Source: Panaeolus papilionaceus (Eukaryota > Basidiomycota > Agaricomycetes > Agaricales). Taken from it: a DNA stretch of 64,000 bases. The stretch's first letter is position 1. Each line of letters starts with the position of its first letter. Positions 22,400 to 35,985 of this stretch are shown piece after piece. Both the position numbers and the translations under genes were made by a program. The stretch spans positions 1,116,001 through 1,180,000 of the forward strand of contig JADNRZ010000002.1 of NCBI GenBank assembly GCA_015501605.1. The letters are read 5' to 3'. Below the pieces are notes generated by a model, which was given only the letters and a program-made list of their open reading frames with translations, did no database searches and was not told where the DNA came from.

Positions 22400-25300
22400 C
22401 TAGAATCCAACGAGCCGGAAGACCAAGTATAGGAAGGATCCTGTGAACCTGACGAGGGATAGACCAGCACTGTGTTCGATGAAGGCAAGTCAGTTATCCA
22501 TTTAGAAAGCAGCAAGATAGCACCAATAAAAATATGGGAACGAGAAATGAAATGGTGATGGAATGGAAAAACGAGGTTGTGTAGGATGAGACACGTACAA
22601 GGCATAGAAGAGGAAGGATAGATAGGGATTGAAAGCCGTATCACTCCCACTAAAGTGTTTATCGACCCATTGCGTGAAGGCTTCGGACGTGAAGACCAGG
22701 ATCATGACCCTAAATAAGTCAAGTGTAACAACACATTGTGATGAGTAGAAGAAAGAGGTCAAGTATGATCAGTATACGCCGATGTGAAACAGATAAAAAC
22801 AAGAAACACACATGTTGGTGCCCACCCAGGTTAACACAACGTTGGTTCTGCTGTTTCGGTCGTGATCAGCTTGCTTGGTGGCAGCATCACGGTGTTCCTT
22901 CTCTTCAGGAGGCTTGATCTTCAGAGCAGCGCGCGACGCAGCCCAAAGTCGATCGACGTCCTCACGAGCGGTTGGGACCTCTACTTCCATGAGTTCTTTG
23001 CCATCATCGCCTTTGACTTTCTTCGCTCCACCCAAATCCTTCGCAGCACCGTTATCACCCTTGGTTCCCCACGTCACGTCATGCAAATTGCACATGGCGT
23101 ACATCATAAGGATGTTGACATATGAAGGGAGGAGGAACATGTATTGGATAAAACTTGTGAACATGTGCCATGGTTCAAAGTGCATGAACGACGCGATGAT
23201 GTACATTCCGTATGTGGCCAGAAGAGCAACAACCATCTCCTGAAGGACGCGACTTTGCTTGAATAGTCTAAGGTGATTCACGGGCATTAGGCTAATTCTC
23301 AGGTAAAATGAAAGTGATGAGCTGCGTACGTTGGGAAATCTTTCCATCCCTCAATGTTCTTAGGGACAGCAAGATAGACGGTAAAGGCGGCACACCACGT
23401 AGTAATCACGCTGCACAGTCCGAATAAGAACATCGAAATTGTGTAGATCCATTTTGACCCCTAGAACATGAGCGTCAGAAGGTGCTCCTCCGTGACATGT
23501 TTCATCTTTCATGAACTCACCTGAGGACGATTTCCGAGAGAACAAACCAAAACGACGAACAAAAGACCGATATAGAGTTTGAGGAAGACTTCAAAAACAG
23601 CTTTTCCGGCTCCTTGATTGAGGAAGTTGAATGCGTCCTGACCAGGGTCCTTGGTAGCAGACGACACGAGCTATGAAAGAAACGTGCATCAGCCTCGCAG
23701 CTCTCAAATGTCAGAGCAAGTATATAAATAGCCGTGGCGATGTTGCCAGCGATGATGTGACATTGATGAAAGGATATCCAAAATCGAACTGGGACTTACG
23801 AAGAAGAAAGCCAGGTAGAAATTGGCGAGTGAGGTCCAAGTGAACAGGAGCTGGAGAGCATTGTAAAGGAACTCGATCTAAGGGATTGTCATTTCATGAG
23901 CAGATGTTCACACAAGTTAAAAGACTTTGGTGATGAGCTGGACAGACCTGGAGGAATATTTTCCGGAAGAAGTTTTGTCCAGATGTCCAGATCCTGAAGA
24001 AAAAGACGGTTGCGTGGATGGAGGCAAATAATGAACCGTTGAGCCATCGACGACGTTGCGAGATGAATTCTGGGACCTGTCAACAGAGAGCACAGTTAGC
24101 GGGGAATGCTCGGCAATAATTATCCATGTCGGAAAACTCACAGATGCAGGCACATCGGTGGAGGCTTTGGCACTCTTGACATACTTCAATCTATATGAGA
24201 GAACAAAAAATGTCAAACGATACCCTAAAAAAGATATCGAATTGGACGTACACCCAGCCCTCGCGCTTCTTGGTAACAATTTCGAAGCACAAAATACGAT
24301 CTTCAGCCAGATACATGTTTCGCTCTGCGGAAAACAGTCGGATCAATTCTCAACAACATTGCCAACTCATTCATCGGGGTACATACCGAAAAGGCCAGCA
24401 TCGCTACCAGTAGCGTGCATGGTTTCACCCTTGAAATAGGACGCAAGGGGTCCCTTGCCATCAGGACCGTTAAGAAGAGCTTTGTAACGGTAAGCACTGA
24501 AAGCTCCGGGGAGCACACTGATGTAGCCGAAGACACTCTGTTATTGACATTGCGGATTTAAGTGAGTGGATTATGAGGGGCTGGAAATTTTCTGACCTCT
24601 AGCGGCTTGTCAAGAATGTTGGACATTTTGTACTCAAAGTTCTGGGAAGCAATTAGCGGACTTTTGAGAACGAGATTGCAGGCACGGCCTGAATCAACAC
24701 AAATTCTACAACACCAGGTGAGAAAAAGTTGGTATTTCAATGGGTTGCCGACTTACTCTCCACAAGCTCCCCCGACATTCTTGTGCTTGTCGAAACATTT
24801 CCAGAGTTCATATATAGATGTACCAGTGGGCTTTGTGCCAACATCAAGAAGAATGCAGACTAAGACAACAGATCTGCAATCAGCATATGTGTCATGGGGC
24901 GGCTAACAGGAAATGATCGCACCATTGGGTTTGATGAGAGGACCAAAAGCGTTGAAGAACCATCTGTGAGAGTTGAGCTTCTTTTTGTTTTGCTCCTTCA
25001 AACAGAAGAGCACTTGTACGGGGCATGTGCCCATAGAGACTTCGCCTGAATCGGTGACAATGGCATGCGTGGTGTACTCATAGATATGGGCTGTGACGTC
25101 TTTGCCTCCAACAGAGTCTTTGGCGATACCTTCTTGATAGCATCCCATCTAGAAAACAGCGATGAGGCTGAGGCGTTGCTATTTAAAGCGATAGTAAACT
25201 TACAAGACTTAGGACTTGAAGGGTTCGCTTGTTGACTTTGCTGCGTCCGTCAGAGACAACACAGACGACAACCTTTTTCCATCCATCTCTGCCCCACATC

Positions 25301-26069
25301 TTGGATTTGTCACGGCTACATAGGTGAGCGATGTTCTTGATAACACTGAATACATCGAAAAAAGAACAATGAGCACCGAGCCGAACAAGTCCGCCTTAAC
25401 ACCAATAACCAGAAATAGAACCTACGCGTTCATAGTCCGGACAAACAAAACTTCGTCTTCGTTGTACATGGTCATTACAATGAAGAGCTCCGTCTGTCTT
25501 CCAGATAAATATTGTCGGAGGGAATATCTTGATGCCATAAAGTCATCGGGGTCGCATGTTGCTGCAGTGTAGCGCATCTTTGTGAATTCTTCGTCGGTCT
25601 TGCCAGATGGAACGATGTGTGTAGGAACGGGCATGTCTAGCACTAAGTTCCCGTTTACGAGCTGTACCTGCTTGATTGAGCGGCGCTTCATGAGTTTCTC
25701 CCTAGCGACAGACCAGCCTGCGCTGCTAGAGGCTTGATAGAGGCCGGGGCGCTGCTGAGGTGGTGGGTATGAGGGCGAGGTTGGTGCATAGGGCATTTGG
25801 GGTACAGGGGGAGCAGCTACGTTTACTTGTGCCATCTCATAGGGGTTCAGATGGGCTTGTGAGCCAGCATAGCTGCTCTGATAGGACTTTGTATCCCAAT
25901 TTGACGCATCATAGTCGTTGCGGTATCCCTGAGCAGGTTTTGGTTCATAGTTTGCAACACCAGTGTTGCTGTTGTATGCACCATATTGCTGTTGGGGGTT
26001 ATTGGAATATTGCTGCTGTTGCTGCTGGTTGTTGTGGTAGGGATCGTTGTTGTTGTGTCTGTACGCCAT
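22400..26069 (-). CDS. Chitin synthase (division 1, class I-III type)
   Basis: About 14 exons join to roughly 870 residues. The enzyme polymerises UDP-GlcNAc into chitin at the plasma membrane. The N-terminus ([20 protein letters not shown]) is a Gln/Asn-rich cytosolic tail. The chitin synthase N-terminal domain starts near residue 120. The catalytic part includes [50 protein letters not shown] and the product-binding QRRRWLNGS. Several transmembrane helices follow, the signature DVTWGTKGD, and a last helix pair ending LVFRLVGF. Verified joins: exon 1 26069-25426, exon 2 25345-25204, exon 3 25148-24923, exon 4 24859-24757, exon 5 24705-24597, and the last exon 22469-22400. Exon 4 begins only after a cryptic-looking TTAG, because the nearer CAG would put a stop in frame. 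The DVTWGTKGD motif and short N-terminus point to class I-III and not the larger class IV-VII enzymes; class III is my guess. Confidence 0.93.
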
Positions 26070-28092
26070 TTCGGCTACGCTCTGTCAGGGATTCACTAGA
26101 ACCAGCTAACAAAAGATTGTGATATGTAAGAAATAAAGAGAGTTAGTGTCGACTTAAAAATATTAAGAATTAGTTGGGGGGTATCCAGTCGACGATAAAC
26201 GAGGGACGGAGTAGAGCGACCGTGGTGGTTTGGGGACAACCAATGCTTTTCCCAATTTGATCATAACATTCAGAAAAATGCTTATGCAACTTTCAAAACT
26301 TCAACTTCATATGGGACACTGTGTCCTTGGCTTCCAACTGATGGGTTTCAAGGATTTGGGTTCTTTTACACACAGATATAAACCAGTGCAGTTATTTATT
26401 GCTATCCTCTTGATGGTTCGAAGAAAACTTGTAAATACCGATCCCCGACAATGCTTACTTACAGGGACCATTTCTTCCAATCTGACAGGGACTGACCTGA
26501 TATTGCCAAGGAATCGTATATGGCAACGGTGGAATAGAACGTTTCCTGGAGCATCTCTCACTAAGAGTCGGTCTCCTTATGACCTGGCAGGACTTGTGAT
26601 CATTTTTCAACTGACCTAGTTCACCCCCTGACATTGTCAATGTAATATAAGTAAGGCTTCCTTCATTCATCGGACTTGTATTGAGAAGGGTCCATACATA
26701 CCTGGTCACATCAATTGCTCCCAGTATAGATTTTAATTGTTGAAATCTAGCCTCATGCAAAACAATACGCAGAGCTAGTTTTGGACCCTTGCCCGAGAGG
26801 ATTCAGAAGTCCAGACAATGCAATGTGTTTAGGTAAATATAATGCTAAAAATTTTGAAAGATAGAATGGTATTTACTAGTAAATCCCTTAGCGCTCGGAG
26901 GATGATAAATGGAGGTGTTAAAACTCAATCTACCCTGTGGAAATCAACCCATGACTAATCAGTATCGATGAATGAAGGTGGGCCTGACCGTTGAGCATGT
27001 CCAATCACTGATGCATGGTTGATGCATTGGATGGCATGGAGGCCAGAATGGAAATATGGCATTGGCAGCGAAGAGAAAAGCGGGGCCGACTTCGGATCGA
27101 TCCATTGTAGAAGGAAGTCTCAAAGGGCTAGATTTGAAAATTGAACAACAACAGGTTGGGAAGTAAAGTGTAGACAAGTTGTCCAAAGTAACATTTTGAG
27201 AATGATAATGTTAGATGCAAGATTGTACATAAAGTAACAGAGCTGCCACACGATCAGGGTGTCCTGCGGATAATCACGTATAGATTATTGATCAGACAGG
27301 AGCTGGGTCGGCTGAAAGAGGTGGATACAAGTAGCCCGTTGAAGAACAAATACAACTGATTTGATAGCCTTGGTTCCTGCCGGTGAGGGTGGGTTTCAAA
27401 AGAATCTAAACAACATTATTTTTGTTCTATTACTCTCTAGTAATTACTGTACATTGTCAACTTGTTAATAACAATGAAATAATATTTTATATTTAAATAC
27501 AAAGCAAAAGGAAAACGGAAAATAATAATAAGGGAAGCAGAAGAGGGTCGGCCAATAGATCGATATGGGGAAATTTAAACTCCGCTAGCACAGGTTGTTT
27601 GACAGTGGATGGTGTGTTGGTTTGTTGCTTATAACGACACTCTCCTCCTCTCCTCTCCGTCTCTTTTTTCTCTTCTCTTTTCTCTGCACCTAACAATGTG
27701 AGTACAATTCTTTTTTACTTGTCCTTTTATTTTCGATTTTGCTCGTCGTTACATGGTCAATGCGCACACAATCAACAAACAGCCTTGCGGCCAACGCATT
27801 GCAACGTGCAAGTCTCTTGTTCCCCTCGCCCAGGCGCTGATGGGCCTCACTACCGAGTTGGCACTCATCCCTGTTGCCAATTATTACATCCAACAGTCAG
27901 CCGCCTTTGCTTTGACGTCTAGTGGCTGTCTTTGATCCACATGCCCTCTGGCCCACCTCGGCTCTATTTATTTGGCGCCCTTGATCATTTTCTGTCTTTC
28001 TTCCTTTCCTCTCCTCTGCTCTCTCTTCATCACTTACTTATCCATCATTCCTCTTCTAAATCAGCTTTTCTTCTCTATCAACAATTACATCC
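26070..28092. promoter_or_regulatory. Divergent region between chitin synthase and casein kinase I
   Basis: No supported gene. The right part contains a CT-rich tract at 27641-27687. A probable 5' leader intron of the kinase gene runs from a GTGAGT donor at 27698 to a TCAG at 28064. Removing it would also remove the out-of-frame ATG at 27696. The left part is the presumed chitin synthase promoter. Confidence 0.5.
27641..27687 (+). promoter_or_regulatory. CT-rich tract before casein kinase I transcript
   Basis: A run made almost only of C and T just upstream of the inferred first exon. Such tracts commonly sit at transcription starts of well expressed genes in filamentous fungi. Confidence 0.5.
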
Positions 28093-29368
28093 ATGGCAGA
28101 TACTTCATCACACAGACTCGATCTCAGAGTGGGTGGCAAGTACAGGCTTGGGAAAAAGATAGGGTCTGGCTCATTCGGTTCGTCCTTGTTCTTGTTTTAC
28201 CTTGAATCCTTTTCTCATATTATTATACAATAGGTGATATCTACCTTGGTATCAACATCATCTCTGGCGAGGAAGTTGCAATCAAGCTAGAGTCCGTCAA
28301 GGCAAAACACCCCCAGTTGGAGTATGAGTCAAAAGTCTACAAGACTCTCGCGGGCGGTGTTGGTGTCCCTTTTGTCCGGTGGTTCGGTACTGAGTGCGAT
28401 TATAACGCCATGGTCATCGATCTCCTCGGCCCTTCCCTTGAAGATCTCTTCAATTTTTGCAATCGCAAGTTCAGTCTCAAGACTGTCCTGCTTCTTGCAG
28501 ATCAACTCGTATGTCTAACTGATGTCTTGGATGTTTCCATGTCGTCTTAACTCCCTTCTAGATTTCTCGCATCGAGTACATTCACTCACGCAACTTTATC
28601 CACCGCGACATCAAGCCCGACAACTTCTTGATGGGTATTGGAAAACGTGGCAACCAAGTCAATGTCATCGATTTCGGTCTCGCAAAGAAATTCCGTGACC
28701 CAAAGACCCACCTTCATATCCCTTACCGCGAGAACAAGAATCTCACTGGTACCGCCCGCTATACCTCCATCAACACCCATCTTGGTGTTGAGCAGGCTCG
28801 TCGTGATGATCTCGAGTCACTTGCATACGTCCTCATGTACTTCCTGCGTGGCGCTCTTCCCTGGCAGGGTCTCAAGGCTGCTACTAAGAAGCAGAAATAC
28901 GATCGCATTATGGAGAAGAAGATGACCACTCCGACCGACCTCCTATGCCGAGGATTCCCCAACGAGTTTGGCATTTTCCTCAACTACACGAGGGCCCTTC
29001 GCTTTGATGACAAGCCTGACTATTCTTACCTCCGCAAGTTGTTCCGTGATCTTTTCGTTCGAGAGGGATATCAATACGACTACGTTTTCGACTGGAGTGT
29101 CCAGCGTGGAGCTCAAGATGACGGCACCCAAGGTTCCAGCTCAAAGGCAGGCGCCCCCAGGAGGAAGGTTGTCCAAGAAGAGGACGAACATCGTCAGAGC
29201 GACAGAATGTGAGTCACCCAAATATGTCTTGGTCTCATGCACATCTTTACACAATAATCTTTCCTCAGGCTTCGCTCCCACACTCGTCAAGCCCAGCAAA
29301 CCAACCCTGCTGCCGCTGGTGCTGTTGGTCAACAGCGCCCCCGTGGACGAGATGCAGAACTTTGGTAA
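28093..29368 (+). CDS. Casein kinase I, Hrr25/Hhp type
   Basis: Four exons (28093-28177, 28234-28508, 28562-29208, 29269-29368) give 368 residues. Kinase motifs are in order: glycine loop [21 protein letters not shown] with the catalytic Lys, [12 protein letters not shown] with the catalytic Asp, [14 protein letters not shown], and [20 protein letters not shown], which carries the family SIN motif in place of APE. The C-terminal tail is short and basic ([13 protein letters not shown], then [13 protein letters not shown]) and has no terminal Cys pair. A soluble or nuclear Hrr25/Hhp-like enzyme is therefore more likely than a membrane-anchored Yck-like one. Such kinases phosphorylate Ser/Thr in DNA repair, vesicle traffic, chromosome segregation and, in fungi with clocks, clock proteins. 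Length and domain match the family well. Confidence 0.95.
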
Positions 29369-32300
29369 ATGCATCAAATCACAACGGTTGGGGGATGATA
29401 TTGTATCATCTCCTTCTTGATCCCCTTACTCGGTCCTTTGATGGTCGTTCGTTCACATTGGTCTTTGGAAACTCTGAATGATCTGCTTCTCGGAACCGGT
29501 TGGTTATGATTCTTAAGTTCTGTTCGAATGTTGGAGGAGCGTCCCGAGAGTGGCCAGGCATTGGGGAGTGGAGGGCAGAGCGAAGTGTTGCCTGGTTTGG
29601 TTTGGTTAGAGTCACCTCGGGGCTTTGCTGTGGTCATTGAGATTTGGAAGAGGTTTAGGAGCGCATCTGGAAGCAGTTGGGTTTTCCTTGGTCGGTTGGA
29701 GCACGTCCTGAAGTGTGTTACCAGCTCATCATTCAGGATGCCCTGCTGCTATGTACCACTTGGCGACGTACCCCCGGGGGTCGTCGTCAACATCCGACGC
29801 ACCGCATAAATTCTCATCAGTTATGATCACGCCGACGCATTCTCATCCTCGACAGGAACGCGGATACGAAGTTTAACGCTCACAGGTTACGATATTTCTT
29901 TCCGGTATAACAATCCGCCAACCCAACCGCTCATGCAATGTCGGCATGAAGATTCATCACATAATAATCCCTCGTAATATTTATTCGAAATGGACGCTTC
30001 TTTCTTTCAAGCCTTTTCACGCCTTTCCTTTATTCAATTACCTTTCCTATTCAAGATACTCATTTCGGTGGGTGTGCATCCCAATGGCCTTCCCTTGGTC
30101 AGGGGATTATGGGAAGGGCAATTGGATGGACCGTGCACTGGCTGCCTTTGTCTTCCTCGCTCTCGTATTATTCTTCCATCCCCTTATCATTCACCCTTTG
30201 TACATATTATGGTTCTTAATCTCGTCAGGCATCTCGTTGCTCGTGCCTTTTTATTCCATTCACCAGCGCCCATTTAAACTGTCTCAACATCACCCCCTTC
30301 CTCGTCTCAGTTCCATGTTATCAATGTGTTTTCTGGCAATGGTTTTCCTCTTTCTTTTAATATTTGGATAGTACAGACTCCCATCATGTTCTCACATACC
30401 CTCCCAATCCCTTTCCCCATACATTCATGTCATCACAAAAGAAATTCCGCCATTCCTCTCATGCAAATCACCCCATTCTGCACACTACACGCAAATCGCT
30501 GAACACTCATTCCCAATCACCTCTCGTTATAACCAAGACACGTTTTCTGCACCAGTCCCTCCATTGCCTTTTCTTGTCCTGTTTCGGGAACACTTTTATT
30601 TACTCGTACTGTGTTTGTCCTTTCATCTCCGACCTCGTTCGCATGTTCTTATTTTGGGACCTGCGAAGGGAGGGTGTGTGACATGGAAGAGGGCGCCAAG
30701 AAGATGACTAGCCGCTCTAAAGAGAAGCTGTACGATGGGATGTTGTGTATGATGGATATAGAGTTTTAACACGTAGATAGCACGTCAAGATTAGGCTAGT
30801 TACAACAGTAGTGGATGTATTTTTTCATTTCAATGGAGGGCATATTGTATATCGTTAAAACTTGAGGTTTGCAAGTAAGCTGACAAAAAGTCTGGGATTG
30901 GAACACCTCCAATGTCAATCCCGTGTTCCGTTTCTCAATTTATTGCGCTCATCCTATACATGTTGAACTTGAGGCAGACCGACTCGGAAACGTGGTGTTT
31001 GTTGCGGATCTGTTACCTCCTCGACTACACCGGAAACTAAGTGCAGTATATAAATATGCCCTCGCGAAGAGTCTCATGGAGAACTAATGGAACACTCTGA
31101 CAACCCTTGCCTGTCATTCAGATTCGGTCATTGGGCAATTCTGTTTCCCCGCACTGTGCAAAGCTTGAAACAGGACGGCGAACAAATAATCCCCGAACTT
31201 CAAGATCGCGCAAGCCACCGTACAAGAATATCCAATGACAAAGAAACAGATATTTTTGAGTGCACGGCAGGCCTTGAACTCGGCTCTCGTTCATGGTCAT
31301 GTCCCTCAGCACAAAAAAAGCTATACTATCTGAGGTCTAAGTGCTACTTACGTAGGGGTGTGCCAGGATCCGAGGTCATGTTGGATTCCTGTTGAGGGCC
31401 TGAGGAAAGCATCTGACTCTATGACCCCGCCCCGTGGTGATGAACAGGAGACTAAACGCTTAATGAATGTGGTCATGAGTGGGGTGCGCAGGCACTGAAC
31501 ATCACTGTCTTCTATTCGTGGATCTCTTGACGCTGATTTGGACTCGAATTCTTCTCAAGAATACTTAAAATACCTGATACACAACCCGATGAGCGTTTTG
31601 AAATCTTTGATCTGGTTAGATTGCTGTTGGGGGTGCTTACTCACGTTGTGCCCTCGGAAACCTTTTCATGTTGAAGAAAAAAAGTCTGGTGTAGAATACC
31701 CAATACATCAGGGGCCAATAGTGGGTCCCTCAAGTGTCCTGGTACATCTCGTCCTGGACCCATGGCTTTTTATGACTGGGTCTATGGGTGCCACAGGTGG
31801 TTCTTCGGCTATTGCATGGAAGAACGCTTCAGGGTACTACCCAATGCCGAAAGTTGTGAATCAGGAAAAAAGAAGTCACAGAACTCTCGAACTGTGGCAG
31901 AAGCATAGACAGCGATATCCCACTTCAAAACCCGAGAGCTGTCCAGTCGAGTAACCTGTCTCGAACACAATGCCCCAAGCCTCTAGTAACCCACAACAGA
32001 CGAACGGAATGCAGACTAACGAGGGTCAAAGCGCGAGAAACCTCTTCAAAAAAGCAGCAAAAGGGCAAATGAGAAAGATGATCAGGCTCTCAAGGGTTGC
32101 ATACCGTGTCCGGTCCCCACATGAGGCTATAGACAATCAGGATTCTGAAGAATCGAACTGCAAAAACTTGAAGTGATCCACCATCAATAACACAAACAAG
32201 GATAACACAATCAGAAAGAGAACATGCTCTCGAGTTCACATGCAATTTGAATTGACGGCGTAGCATGACGCCCAAGGTTTTGCACCTATTTTATCTGCAG

Positions 32301-32625
32301 AAAGGTTGCGAGAGGATAGCCTTCGGTCGGTTAAAGTTATGTTAATTTTTCTTGATTAAACAGAGTCAGCTTTTGACATAGTTTCTAATCCAGTGCATTT
32401 TTTGCCAAGTTACATGCAGCTGGTGCTAGTAAGGCAGGAATGAGAAGAGGACATGTTGATAGAAGGAATAAAATGCTGAACTCGAAAGTTGTCAAGTTAG
32501 GGGTTGATCAAGGCTGTTGCCAAACAAGCTGTGTGGTGATGGTAAACAAAGCTTCCACGTCCGCAACATCATACACGAGTAGTCGACACATCGACTTGAT
32601 TGTTCGACCATAATTACTCTCCAAA
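29369..32625. other. Intergenic, 3.3 kb, no supported gene
   Basis: The first part is the 3' untranslated region of the kinase gene. Plus-strand frames at 29946-30681 are hydrophobic and T/C-rich and look like translated low-complexity DNA. Frames at 31087-31395 and 31538-31954 are 102 and 138 codons long but show no domain and no good splice junctions to each other. The last 150 bases are the likely promoter and leader of the COPI gene. Confidence 0.4.
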
Positions 32626-35600
32626 ATGGCCTCTTTTGCTATGGCCTTTCCCTCAAAGAAGGAGGATGAGAGTGGCCTTAGCTCTTATTACAACAACAAG
32701 ACTACCATCATCCAAGAAGCTCGCGTCTTTAATGAATCTCCAATCAGTCCAAGGAAATGCAGAACACTCCTTACTAGAATTGTTTATCTTCTTTATGTTG
32801 GAGAGACGTTCGGCACCCAGGAAGCGACTGGTCTCTTCTTTGGGACAACCAAATTGTTCCAGAACAAGGATGTAAGTATATTTGAATGTCTGCTGCTAAG
32901 TAATATCACTCATCGTCGATTTAGAGTGCTCTCCGTCAGGCAGTATATCTGGCCATTAAGGAGCTAGCCACAACAGCGGAGGATGTGATTATGGTTACTA
33001 GCAGTATCATGAAGGACATGCAACCCAACTCTGAAGTTATTTACCGCCCGAATGCCATTCGAGCTCTGTGCAAGATCATTGATGTGCGTAGCAATCGCAG
33101 ATATCTCGCCGAAACCCCCAGTGTCCACACTAACGCGATTATATAGCCATCTATGGCCCAAGGTGTTGAGCGTTTCTTCAAAGCTGCCATTGTTGACAAG
33201 AACCCTTCGATTTCTTCTGCGGCCCTCGTGTCGGCGTACCATCTTTTCCCTAACGCAAAGGATGTCGTCAAACGATGGGTCAATGAAGCTCAGGAAGCAG
33301 TCAGTGCCAAACCCTCCTCATCTTTCTTCGGCTCTGGTGGTGGCGGCGGTGGTTATCTTGGATTCGGTGGCTCAAATCAACCATCTGGGCCACAAACTCT
33401 TCCATCAACTAGCTTTATCCCACAATATCATGCTCTTGGACTTTTGTACCTCATTCGCCAGCAAGATCGAATGGCCATTACGAAGATGATTCAACAACTC
33501 GGTGGTGGAAAATCTGGTGCCGGTACCACGTTGAAGAACCCTATGGCTTTGTGCATGCTTATTCGTTATGCTGCCAAAGTTATGGAAGAGGATCCCAAGT
33601 GAGTTGCATCATTACACTGAAGGAAACTCTCTTACGCGTGATCATTCAGTGTTCAACGCCAAATCCTCGAGCTGTTGGATGGATGGCTCCGTCACAAGAG
33701 CGATATGGTTAATTTCGAGGCTGCACGCGCTATTTGTGAAATGAAGGGGGTTTCTCCTGCACAGTTGACCAAACCTATCGCCGGTGCGTATCGATAGAGT
33801 AATCATCGAACAATTGTGCCCTCAACGTTTTTATTTCAGTCCTCCAGGTGTTCCTTACAACACCCAAGCCTGTCCTCAAATTTGCTGCGACGCGCACACT
33901 GGCGGCATTAGCTTTGATCCATCCTGCCAGTGTCGCGACCTGCAATATCGATTTGGAGACATTGATCGCCGACCCTAACCGTAGCGTGGCCACCTATGCG
34001 ATTACCACCTTGCTGAAGGTATGTGGTAATCCGAATTTTCATCTCGTCAAATGTTCTGATTAAGATTTGTCTTTAGACTGGCAATGAAGCATCCGTGGAC
34101 CGTTTGATCAAACAAATTACCGGTTTTATGACTGAGATCAGTGACGAGTTCAAGGTTATCATTGTCGACGCCATCCGTTCCCTCTGCCTCAAATTCCCCA
34201 CCAAACACGCTTCAATGCTCACTTTCTTGTCTGGCGTCCTTCGGGACGAGGGTGGATATGACTTCAAACGTGCAGTTGTCGAGGCTATGTTTGACATGAT
34301 TAAATTCATCCCCGAATCCAAGGAACAAGCTCTTTCTCACTTGTGCGAGTTCATCGAAGATTGCGAGTTCACCAAGCTCTCCGTCCGCATTCTCCATTTG
34401 CTTGGTGTCGAGGGACCCAAATCACCACAGCCAGCTAAATACATCCGTTTCATCTACAATCGCGTTGTTCTAGAAAACGCCACGGTTAGAGCTGCTGCTG
34501 TGACGAGCCTGGCCAAGTTTGGTGTTAACTCTGCTGAGCCTACCCTCAAGAAGAGCATCACCGTCTTACTTAACCGGTAAATTCCCTTTTAACTATTGTT
34601 TCTCAAACATTTATTGAGTCATATTCTATAGTTGCTTGGATGATGTCGATGATGAGGTCCGAGACCGAGCCGCTCTCTACCTGAAAGTCTTCAGGGAGAA
34701 GCCCCTTGCGGATGCGTACGTGAAAGAAGGTTCGTGTGCCATTGATAGTGTCCACTATGATAGGCTTTTTATACTTTTGTCTAGAATCAGTCTTCTCCTT
34801 GGCAGCGCTCGAGTCTAAGCTGGTGTCTTATGTCAAAGATCCTGCGGCGGCTGAACAGCCTTTTGATGTCTCTTCTGTGCCCAAGATTAGCCGTGCTCAA
34901 GCCACACAAGAAGCTGCCCGTGAGTCTGTCCAAAGTCCTCTTTTTCTATTTGCTAAATCTTGTATGACTTGCAGGACCGAGCACACTGGACACCATCGGT
35001 GCTCCATTGGCCAAGACGACAGTCGACTTACCGGCGGCTCCTTCAGCGGAAGAGAAGCGCTCAGCTTATCTGCAACAACTCTCGGAAGTGCCGGAATTCG
35101 CATCCTATGGGCCTGTTCTCAACTCCAGCTCAACTCCTGCTCAACTTACAGAGAACGAGACGGAGTATCAGGTCAACTGCGTGAAGCATATCTACAAGGA
35201 GCACATCGTGTTCCAGGTACGAAGACTTGCAATTGACTACAATGAGGATAATACTTACTAAAATCCCGCCTCAGTTCAACATTTCCAACACGATTCCAGA
35301 TACTGTGTTGGAGCAGGTCTCCGTCATTATGCAACCTCAGTCGGAGGACTCGGGTTTAGTAGAGGATTTCATTATTCCTTTGCCGTCCCTTTCTTCCGCC
35401 ACTTCGCCTGGGATCGTCTACGTCTCATTTACGCGCGAGAACACCGACGTCTACGCTATTGCTTCCTTCCAATGCACGCTCAAGTATGTCAGCAAGGAGC
35501 TGGATCCTTCCACTGGAATGCCAGAAGAAGAGGGCTACGAAGACGAGTATCAGGTCGAGGAGGTCGAACTCAGCGCTGGAGGTGATTATATCATCCCAAG

Positions 35601-35985
35601 CTACTCGACATTCGGCTCGGAATGGGACCGTATGCGGACGGGTCCCAACGCCACGGAGACTTTCGTGTTGTCAGCTATGGAGAGCTTACGGGGTGCGTGC
35701 TTCGTTTTTAGTGTTCAAAAATCAAGATCTGACGTCAAGTTCTCAGCTGCCTGCGACTCTATTATTGAGGTACTCAATATGGAACCCCTAGGCGGATCTG
35801 AAATTCCACAGCAGCCTACGGTGCACACGCTGCAGCTTTGTGGCTTGGTAGCTGGAGGTGGTGGAAAAGTACTTGTTCGCTGTCGCATGACGTTCTCGCG
35901 CGGACAAGGTGTTACATTAGAGCTCGCTGTCCGTGCTGAAAAGCAGGAAGTATGCGACTTGGTTCTGGCTGCTGTTGGTGGTTAA
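32626..35985 (+). CDS. SEC21: Coatomer subunit gamma (COPI coat)
   Basis: About 11 exons join to roughly 935 residues; the yeast homologue is Sec21. The start [18 protein letters not shown] leads into the adaptin-type HEAT repeats with [34 protein letters not shown] and [12 protein letters not shown], which are strongly family-like. The trunk continues through [24 protein letters not shown] helices and [16 protein letters not shown]. An Ala/Pro-rich hinge near 34900-35030 separates it from the gamma appendage domain, which ends NMEPLGGSE and VLAAVGG. The protein is part of the COPI coat on Golgi membranes and takes part in retrograde transport. A Gly-rich loop ([14 protein letters not shown]) interrupts the trunk near residue 180, probably a surface insertion. 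The intron at about 35694-35746 must be removed to connect SLR with [10 protein letters not shown]; the unspliced frame happens to stay open. Confidence 0.95.

Noticed and set aside
29946..30681. Plus-strand hydrophobic frames
   Set aside because: T/C-rich low-complexity DNA translates into Leu/Phe/Ser/Pro-rich peptides; no splice structure or domain.
31087..32176. Three consecutive plus-strand frames after casein kinase I
   Set aside because: They are 68 to 138 codons long, unlinked by consistent splice sites and without recognisable domains.
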